From contig JAFAYV010000019.1 in the NCBI GenBank assembly GCA_019240115.1, forward strand, positions 1-35,367: 35,367 nucleotides of DNA. Reading direction: 5' to 3'. The number at the start of each line of letters is the position of its first letter. Position 1 is the stretch's first letter. This document shows positions 30,554-35,367 of the stretch, piece after piece. Below the pieces are notes generated by a model. The model saw nothing but the letters and a program-made list of their open reading frames with translations. It had not been told where the DNA came from and ran no database searches. The stretch is from Solirubrobacterales bacterium (GTDB lineage: Bacteria; Actinomycetota; Thermoleophilia; Solirubrobacterales; Solirubrobacteraceae). A program made the position numbers and the translations under genes.

Positions 30554-31174
30554 TTGGCACGGATTGCAGGAGTAGCGAAGGATCGGGCAGGGCTCAAGCT
30601 GAAGTTGGTCTACAGGTTCGGTCCGAAGATGATGAAGAAGCTGAGCGGCCGCGAGCCGCAGACCGCCAGCGGGATGGAGCCGATCGAGATCTGGGCCCAC
30701 CAGCCCAAGATGCTGTTCGGGATGGGCAAGTTCAACCAGTCGGTGCGCAAGGGGAAAGCCGTCGATGACCGGATCAAGAACCTGGTCGAGCTCAAAGGCG
30801 CGCAGATGATCGGCTGCGAATACTGCGTCGACCTCGGCTCCCAGATCTGTCGCCACTCCGGCTTCTGCGACGATGAGCTACGGGCGCTGCCGTACTACCG
30901 CCAGAGCGACCTGTTCACCGAGCGCGAGAGACTCGCGCTCGATTACGCAGTCGCCGTCATGCGGACCCCGGTCGAGGTCACCGACGAGCTGTTCGCTGCA
31001 ATGAAGGAGCACTTCAGCGATCAGCAGCTCGTCGAGATCACCGCGCTGCTGACGGTCGTCAACCTCGACCGCTTCAACGCCGCCTTCGGGATCGGCCCGG
31101 CGGGCTTCTCGGAAGGCATGGTGTGCGTCCCGCCGGATCGCCCCAACGCCGGCCCGCTGGCGAGGATCGCCTGA
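30554..31174 (+). CDS. Carboxymuconolactone decarboxylase / AhpD-like protein (ECF41 partner)
   Basis: This 206 aa protein has the AhpD-like helical core with Cys88-x-x-Cys91 in QMIGCEYCVDLGSQICRH and the preceding Glu in VELKGAQ. The relay His four residues after the second Cys of true AhpD is replaced by Gly95, so classic alkylhydroperoxidase activity is uncertain. FGIGPAGFSEGMVC near the end is typical of the subgroup. A TTG at 30554 is chosen because AGGAGGTG lies at the right distance upstream; an earlier ATG (30506) in frame has none. Such genes are the sole or main target of ECF41 sigma factors in several actinobacteria; the natural substrate is unknown. Confidence 0.9.
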   Translation: MARIAGVAKDRAGLKLKLVYRFGPKMMKKLSGREPQTASGMEPIEIWAHQPKMLFGMGKFNQSVRKGKAVDDRIKNLVELKGAQMIGCEYCVDLGSQICRHSGFCDDELRALPYYRQSDLFTERERLALDYAVAVMRTPVEVTDELFAAMKEHFSDQQLVEITALLTVVNLDRFNAAFGIGPAGFSEGMVCVPPDRPNAGPLARIA

Positions 31175-31332
31175 GTCCGGCTTCCGTGGTCGGCGATCAC
31201 CTGGCGCTCGTGGGATCAGACGGTAGCCAGACGTCGATCGGCGGAGGTGATGCCCTCCGTCGCGCGGATGCGACGTCCAGGCGACGGCGATCAGCGCTGC
31301 AGCGACCGGCGGCCGGATCCAGCTGACGCTGT

Positions 31333-31930
31333 TCAGCGGGAGGTTGCGGCGAGCTTGATGCCGAGGCCCACGAACGACGCGGCGAACACGCGTCGGACCT
31401 GCTGGATGACCCTGGGCCGCTCGATGACGTGGCGGCGGACGACAGCCGCGCCGACGCCGTAGATGACGAAAACGACGAACGTCATCGCCATGAACGCGCC
31501 GCTGAGCAGCAGCAGCCGCGCGAGCTCGTCCGGGGCATGCGGCGGCACGAACTGTGGCAGGAACGCAAAGAAGAACACGGTCAGCTTCGGGTTGAGCAGG
31601 TTTGCGAGCATCGCCGAGCCGATCACCCGCACCGGCGAGCGTGCCGGCTGGTCGTCCTGGACAGCGAGCCGGCTCTTGTCACCTAAGGTCGTCACGGCCA
31701 TGAACAGCAGATAGACAACGCCGGCGGCCCGCAGCGCATCGAACGCGAGGCCGCTGGCGCGCAGCAGCGCTGCGGTGCCGGTGACCGCCGCGATCAGGTG
31801 GGGGACGATCCCCAGCGTGCAGCCGAACGCGGCCACGATGCTCGCGCGCGCCACGGGAGACGCCGGCAGACAGCGTGATCAGCGCTCCGGTGCCAGGCAT
31901 CGCGACGATCACCAGCGAGGTCAGAGGAAC
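31333..31930 (-). pseudogene. LysE/RhtB-type amino-acid exporter, frameshifted
   Basis: The C-terminal three quarters (31333 to about 31850) read as a LysE exporter: several hydrophobic helices, ANLLNPKLTVFFFAFLPQFV in the centre, and a last helix with VGLGIKLA. The N-terminal part, LTSLVIVAMPGTGALITLSAGVSRGAR, sits in another frame and joins ASIVAAFGCTLGIVPHLIAAVTG across a CG-repeat run at 31843-31850, so one base (or two) was lost or gained there. No good start codon precedes the N-terminal part either. It is probably inactive. Confidence 0.8.
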
Positions 31931-32379
31931 GCGAGACTCACCAGCGGTCAGGCTACCTATCCAGCCCCGGGCGTCGGGGCTCTCGCGGATGCCGATGGCC
32001 CGGGCGAGCGGGCTCGTCGGACTCGCAGGGTCGAACATGAGTGGGCGACTGACGACTGCGCGTAGGGCACCCCGCCTACCCAGGACCGCGCTGGCCTGGA
32101 TCATCCCCGAGCGCGCGCAGCACACCCGCCGTCGCCGCGAGGGCGCCACGGGGAGCCCCGCAACAGCCTCCTGGTGTTCTTGGCCTGCCTGGTCCCGGCG
32201 ATCATCGCGCTCGTCCTCTCCCGGAGGATGGCTCCGCGATCAAGCCGACTGAGGCCGCGCCTTCATCGTCGGCGAGATCGTCTTCATATGCGACCCGACT
32301 CACCCGGGCGTCTGCTGATCGCCTACCCAAGCCTGCTCAGGGATCAGCCGCACACCGGACGACCGCCGCTGGGTCGTGC
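31931..32379. other. Gene-poor stretch with coding-like remnants
   Basis: I see no intact gene. A minus-strand reading near 31960-32040 (MFDPASPTSPLARAIGIRESP) and a plus-strand hydrophobic reading near 32170-32235 (FLACLVPAIIALVLSRRMAP, like the end of a transporter) look like leftovers of genes. Neither has a family I can name. Confidence 0.4.
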
Positions 32380-32541
32380 ATGAGCACACATGGCGGGGTG
32401 CTCGGTGCCAGCGCGAGGGGGTCGTCTCGGCCGGCCGCGCAGACCGTGCCCGCCAAGTCGATCGCCGATCTCGCCGAGGCGTGCGCCCGGCACGACGACG
32501 TACTACATCCGACCTTGATGGTGCCCGGCGGGCTGGGTTAG
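32380..32541 (+). CDS. Possible small protein, 53 aa
   Basis: An ATG frame with GC-rich third positions contains VPAKSIADLAEACARHDD followed by VLHPTLMVPGGLG and a TAG. The helical middle looks like real protein, but I recognise no family. No clear ribosome site is present, and its end overlaps the promoter proposed for the next gene, so it may be a remnant. Confidence 0.25.
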   Translation: MSTHGGVLGASARGSSRPAAQTVPAKSIADLAEACARHDDVLHPTLMVPGGLG

Positions 32542-32544
32542 TGT
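32515..32544 (+). promoter_or_regulatory. Candidate housekeeping promoter for the small secreted protein
   Basis: TTGATG (32515-32520) and TAGTGT (32539-32544) are spaced by 18 bases, a fair match to an actinobacterial -35/-10 pair. The ATG lies 52 bases further on, with a GGAAAGG ribosome site at 32580-32586. Confidence 0.4.
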
Positions 32545-32596
32545 CGCGTCGTTCAATCCACGGGGCCGGGGGGACCGGCCGGAAAGGTCAGTTCAT

Positions 32597-33085
32597 ATGC
32601 ACCGGACAAGGCTGGCTGGCATCAGCGCGGCAACGCTTGTCGCGATCGCGGTCGCGGGCGGTCCTGCGGCGGCGAGCGTGGGCTTCTCGGGCACCGAGCA
32701 CTTCACGTTCGTCTCGACCGCGACGGGCAACTCCAATCGCTCCAGCGCGATCCTGACGGGGGCGTTCGTCGACGGCGGGACGGCGATCCTGCCCGGGAAG
32801 GGCAAGGCCACGCTGGCGCTTCGCAAGGGCAAGATCTTCGCCCAGCCCAGCAACCAGAGCAAGGCCAAGATGACGGTGGATAAGACGGCCTGCTACGCCA
32901 CCTTCAGTCAGTCCGGGAAGGTGAAGCTCACCGGCGGCACCGGGGCGTACGCCGGCATCACCGGCCACGGCAGCTTCAAGTCTGTCGGCAGCCTCGTCGG
33001 GCCGTTCAAGAACGGCAAGTGCGACGTGAACGCCAGTCCGGTCGCCGCGCAGTTCGCGACCAGCGGCACGCTGACGCTCGGCTGA
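32597..33085 (+). CDS. Small secreted protein, AOC/dirigent-like beta-barrel candidate
   Basis: The protein has 162 aa. Residues 1-27 are a signal peptide (MHRTRLAGISAATLVAIAVAGGPAAA, cleavage after AxA). The mature part is rich in Gly, Thr and Ser with alternating hydrophobic residues and the motif KLTGGTGAYAGITGHGSFK, seen in actinobacterial secreted proteins that resemble allene-oxide-cyclase-like barrels. Two cysteines (in ACYAT and KCDVN) could form a disulfide. The function is unknown. It has its own promoter candidate upstream and a long terminator hairpin 17 bases downstream, so it is probably a single-gene transcript. Confidence 0.85.
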   Translation: MHRTRLAGISAATLVAIAVAGGPAAASVGFSGTEHFTFVSTATGNSNRSSAILTGAFVDGGTAILPGKGKATLALRKGKIFAQPSNQSKAKMTVDKTACYATFSQSGKVKLTGGTGAYAGITGHGSFKSVGSLVGPFKNGKCDVNASPVAAQFATSGTLTLG

Positions 33086-33102
33086 ACTTGTCGGCTCTGT
33101 CC

Positions 33103-33141
33103 GGTGGACGGCGGTGGGCCGGCGGCCCGCCGCCGTCCGCC
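33103..33141. terminator. Strong GC-rich stem-loop after the secreted-protein gene
   Basis: An 18-pair stem (33103-33120 with 33124-33141), including two G-T pairs and closed by a three-base GGC loop, starts 17 bases after the stop. There is no T-run, as is common for high-GC actinobacterial terminators. It could also work on the opposite strand against read-through from the thioesterase remnant. Confidence 0.75.
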
Positions 33142-33200
33142 TGCCTCCGCGGCGGCGGTCGGTGAAACTGACGCTCCTCGCCCGACGGCGAGCCGGTTCC

Positions 33201-33611
33201 TCAAGCCCGGACGCCGATCATGGTGGTGAGGATGGTGGCGACGTGCTGGGCCTCGTCGCCGGATCGGTTCGCCCGGGGCGCAGCACCTCCCCGCGCGCCA
33301 GCAGTCGCTCACCATCCGCGGCGGCGAGCAGGTTGACCTTGAGCTCGACCGTCAAGACCCGGCGGTCGGGCTCCATGAGCGTCAACGCGGCGTAGCCGAA
33401 GGCGCTGTCGATGGCGGCGATGACCACCCCCGGCGTGCAGGACCCCGTCCTGCTGGGTCAGACCCGGTGCGAAGGGTACGGTGATCTCGACCGTCCCGGG
33501 CTCGACGGTCGCGAGCTCGGCGGCGAACGTCGCCATCAAACCCTGCTTGGCAAAGCTGTGGTGGACGCGCCGCGCGAAGTCCGGGTCGCGCGGCTCTCGC
33601 GGACGGTTCAC
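33201..33611 (-). pseudogene. PaaI-family (hotdog) thioesterase with two lesions
   Basis: The N-terminal part reads FARRVHHSFAKQGLMATFAAELATVEPGTVEITVPFAPGLTQQDGVLHAG. The frame then shifts at a run of five C (33427-33431; four would keep frame), and the right frame continues VVIAAIDSAFGYAALTLMEPDRRVLTVELKVNLLA, the hotdog core. After VLRPGR a second break, with roughly a dozen residues missing, leads to DEAQHVATILTTMIGVRA and TGA at 33201, the family's C-terminus. The intact enzyme would hydrolyse phenylacetyl-CoA-like thioesters. The GTG at 33611 is the likely original start. Confidence 0.85.
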
Positions 33612-34180
33612 CGGGGGGTTATACCTGCCGCGCTCCGGGACGGATGGCACCCTCTCGGCGGAGGGTGTCGCGGGCCGGTCGCCGGTGCGGTCCTCGACGG
33701 GGCTGAGGAAGTCCAGCGCGCGAAACGGCCGCCGCGCGGCGACATCGCGGAGATCGCCCCGCGACGCGGGTCTCGATGCGGCGAGCGCCGGGTTGACCGA
33801 GCAGAACCGCTGCGATCTGTCGCCCCAGATCGTGGCGGCGACGCGTGACGAGTATCTCGGAGCTGATCCGTCGGTCGTTCACCGCTGTGGAACTGGTCGC
33901 TGCCCTACAAGCTCAAGCAGCTCAGGGACCTCGTCTGCCTCCGGGGGGCGCTGTTCGAATAGGCTTCGTGCGCTTCTGGCCGACGACGATCGGCGTTGCG
34001 CGAGTCGACACCGTGCTCGTCGATCACACGTTGGATGAGCGCGCGGCGGAGTCCGAGGCGGCGGGCCTCACGACGCTGCGCACCGCTCGCGGCGCGAGCT
34101 GTGAGGCATCGACTGCCGGAGGTCAGAAGCGTACGTTTGGCTGATGCTCTCAACCGCGATCGAACACGAAGGAGTCGCCG
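33612..34180. other. Gene-poor stretch before the hydratase-lyase
   Basis: I see no intact gene. A plus-strand reading around 33870-33961 ends in SLPYKLKQLRDLVCLRGALFE and a TAG and looks like the 3' end of a lost gene; another reading near 33800-33870 (LSPQIVAATRDEYLGADPS) is in a different frame. I recognise neither. The ribosome site AAGGAG for the next gene lies at about 34169-34174. Confidence 0.4.
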
Positions 34181-35026
34181 ATGGCCATCTCGACCCAGTG
34201 GAGCTGCGTCGACCTGGAGATCTCGGATGGGGTCGCCTGGGTGACGCTCAACCGCCCGGAGAAGCGCAACGCGATGAACCCGACCCTGAACGCCGAGATG
34301 CTTGAGGTCCTCGAGGCGCTCGACGCCGAGCCCGAGGCCGCCGTCCTCGTGCTGACCGGCGCCGGCGAGGCGTTCTCGGCCGGCATGGACCTCAAGGAGT
34401 ACTTCCGCGAGGTCGACGAGCAGCCCGACCACGTCCAGCGCCGGGTCCGCCGTGACTCGATGGGCTGGCAGTGGCGGACGCTGCGCACCTATCCCAAGCC
34501 GACGATCGCGATGGTCAACGGCTGGTGCTTCGGTGGCGCGTTCACGCCCCTGGTCGCCTGCGACCTGGCGGTCGCGGCCGACGAGGCGACGTTCGGCCTC
34601 TCGGAGATCAACTGGGGCATTCCCCCCGGCGGCAACGTCTCCCGCGCGCTCGCCGAGACCGTCGGCACCCGCGACGCGATGCTCTACATCATGACCGGCC
34701 GCACCTTCGACGGCCCCCGCGCCGCGGCCATGGGCCTGGTCAACCAGTCGGTCCCCCGCGCGGAGCTGCGCAAGGCCGTAGCCGCCCTGGCCGACGAGCT
34801 GAAGGCCAAGAACCCCGTCGTCCTGCGCGCCGCCAAGCTCGGCTTCCGCCACTGCCAGGAGATGAGCTGGGAGGCCGCGGAGGACTTTCTCTACGCCAAG
34901 CTCGAGCAGTCCCAGTTCCTCGACCGGGAGGGCGGGCGCGCGGCCGGGCTCGAGCAGTTCCTGGACCGCAAGTCGATGCGACCGGGGCTGCAGACCTACC
35001 AGCGCGATGCCGACCAGCACCGCTGA
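34181..35026 (+). CDS. ech: p-Hydroxycinnamoyl-CoA hydratase/lyase (feruloyl-CoA hydratase, vanillin-forming)
   Basis: This 281 aa crotonase matches the HCHL/Ech group closely. Diagnostic blocks are NRPEKRNAM, SAGMDLKEYFREVD, MVNGWCFGGAFTPLVACDLA, FGLSEINWGIPPGG, EKNPVVLRAAK-like KNPVVLRAAKLGF, and EDFLYAKLEQSQFLDREGG. The residues of the Pseudomonas enzyme's active site are present with an offset of one: Tyr74, Glu142 and Tyr238. It hydrates feruloyl-, caffeoyl- or coumaroyl-CoA and splits off acetyl-CoA to give the aldehyde (vanillin, protocatechualdehyde, 4-hydroxybenzaldehyde). The feruloyl-CoA ligase and vanillin dehydrogenase are not in the window. Confidence 0.95.
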   Translation: MAISTQWSCVDLEISDGVAWVTLNRPEKRNAMNPTLNAEMLEVLEALDAEPEAAVLVLTGAGEAFSAGMDLKEYFREVDEQPDHVQRRVRRDSMGWQWRTLRTYPKPTIAMVNGWCFGGAFTPLVACDLAVAADEATFGLSEINWGIPPGGNVSRALAETVGTRDAMLYIMTGRTFDGPRAAAMGLVNQSVPRAELRKAVAALADELKAKNPVVLRAAKLGFRHCQEMSWEAAEDFLYAKLEQSQFLDREGGRAAGLEQFLDRKSMRPGLQTYQRDADQHR

Positions 35027-35055
35027 AGCGCCAGTGGAGCGGGAGCCCAATCGGC

Positions 35056-35247
35056 GCATCGGCGGGTGCTGCGCACCGGATTGACGCGGCGGTCCGGGAG
35101 CTGCTCGAGCGCGCCGAGACTGCGGCGGGTGCCCTCGAGCGCGAGCTGATCGAGGCGCTCGGCGACCCCCGCGAAGCCGAGCGGGTCCTGGCGGCGATGC
35201 AGGGCTGGCGACCGCGATGGCCGACCACTAGTGTGCTGACGCATTAA
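35056..35247 (+). pseudogene. Remnant of an alpha-helical protein, cut by an insertion sequence
   Basis: Downstream of ech the frame reads IDAAVRELLERAETAAGALERELIEALGDPREAERVLAAMQGW, well formed helices but with no start or N-terminal domain. It faintly resembles the dimerisation helices at the end of MarR regulators, which often control hydroxycinnamate genes; this is a guess. The reading enters the presumed insertion sequence at 35229 and stops at 35247. Confidence 0.35.
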
Positions 35248-35367
35248 TTCAATTGCAGAGGGGTAGGCAGTATGTATGCCTATCAATACTGCTGCGGTCA
35301 TTGAGTTGAGCGAGGACGAGCGCTCGCAGTTGGAGTCCTGGGCGCGTCGGCGCACGAGCGCTCAGGC
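35229..35367 (+). mobile_element. Left end of an IS630-like insertion sequence (runs off right edge)
   Basis: GC content falls sharply at 35229, where a TA (the target of IS630/mariner elements) begins the sequence TAGTGTGCTGACGCATTAAT. A transposase start follows at 35276. The other end and the matching inverted repeat are outside the window, so the exact border is not proven. Confidence 0.55.
35276..35367 (+). CDS. IS630-family transposase, N-terminal 30 residues
   Basis: The frame begins with an ATG at 35276 and reads AAVIELSEDERSQLESWARRRTSAQ to the edge, the usual beginning of the helix-turn-helix part of IS630-type transposases. GGGGTAGG about 10 bases upstream can act as ribosome site. 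An ATG at 35272 is in another frame and short. No catalytic DDE residues are in view. Confidence 0.75.
   Translation, partial: MPINTAAVIELSEDERSQLESWARRRTSAQ

Noticed and set aside
33845-34144. A 99-codon plus-strand frame before ech
   Set aside because: The composition is mixed, there is no ribosome site or recognisable motif, and another frame in the same place reads more like protein (SLPYKLKQLRDLVC).
1-35367. CRISPR array, phage module or known defence system
   Set aside because: No regularly spaced direct repeats, cas-like, phage structural or restriction-modification genes were recognised.

Overview
The window is about 35 kb of very GC-rich DNA. GC-rich third codon positions, frequent GTG and TTG starts, and gene order point to an actinobacterium of the class Thermoleophilia (Solirubrobacterales-like). 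The taxonomic call is an inference from gene order and protein style. One backbone, alaS-ruvX-mltG-aroE ... aroC-aroK/aroB-aroQ-pepP-nusB with hisS and a glyoxalase-II-like gene upstream, follows the order familiar from Mycobacterium and other actinobacteria.

Layout. 1-983 is the 5' part of a secreted glycosidase-like gene running off the left edge. 1186-3429 is a leftward arsR - SRPBCC - PLP decarboxylase unit with a palindromic operator candidate at 3451-3485. 3501-6462 runs rightward: a conserved hypothetical, a MoxR-type AAA ATPase, its von Willebrand A partner and a small alpha/beta hydrolase. 6438-26215 is a near-gapless leftward block of 19 genes. In transcription order it holds a formiminotransferase-like protein, a small membrane protein, a metallo-beta-lactamase-fold hydrolase, hisS, aspS, an IscU-like/MnmA fusion, alaS, ruvX, mltG, aroE, an O-methyltransferase, a small CxxC protein, aroC, fused aroK-aroB, aroQ, pepP, nusB, and a response regulator/histidine kinase pair. 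It joins tRNA charging and thiolation, the shikimate pathway and cell-wall synthesis. A GNAT acetyltransferase and a tRNA with CAT anticodon follow on the plus strand.

From 27.1 kb the character changes. 27106-35367 is an accessory, decaying region. It holds a 3' fragment of an aldo/keto reductase joined head-to-head to a piece of a Na+/H+ antiporter, a frameshifted LysE-type exporter and a PaaI-type thioesterase with two lesions. Intact genes lie among them: a secreted S1-family protease with an extra C-terminal domain, an ECF41-type sigma factor divergent from its carboxymuconolactone-decarboxylase-like partner, a small secreted protein with a strong terminator hairpin, and a clear hydroxycinnamoyl-CoA hydratase-lyase (feruloyl-CoA to vanillin). 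The right edge is the start of an IS630-like transposase.

The most interesting items are: (1) MnmA carrying an IscU-like Fe-S scaffold domain at its N-terminus that lacks the third scaffold cysteine, together with a three-cysteine thiolase core; (2) mirror-image overlapping ECF41-type promoters between the sigma factor and its partner; (3) aroE, and probably the VWA gene, with no usual start codon in the right place but a CTG overlapping the upstream gene's stop; (4) the pseudogene cluster beside the tRNA. I saw no CRISPR array, phage module or obvious new defence system.
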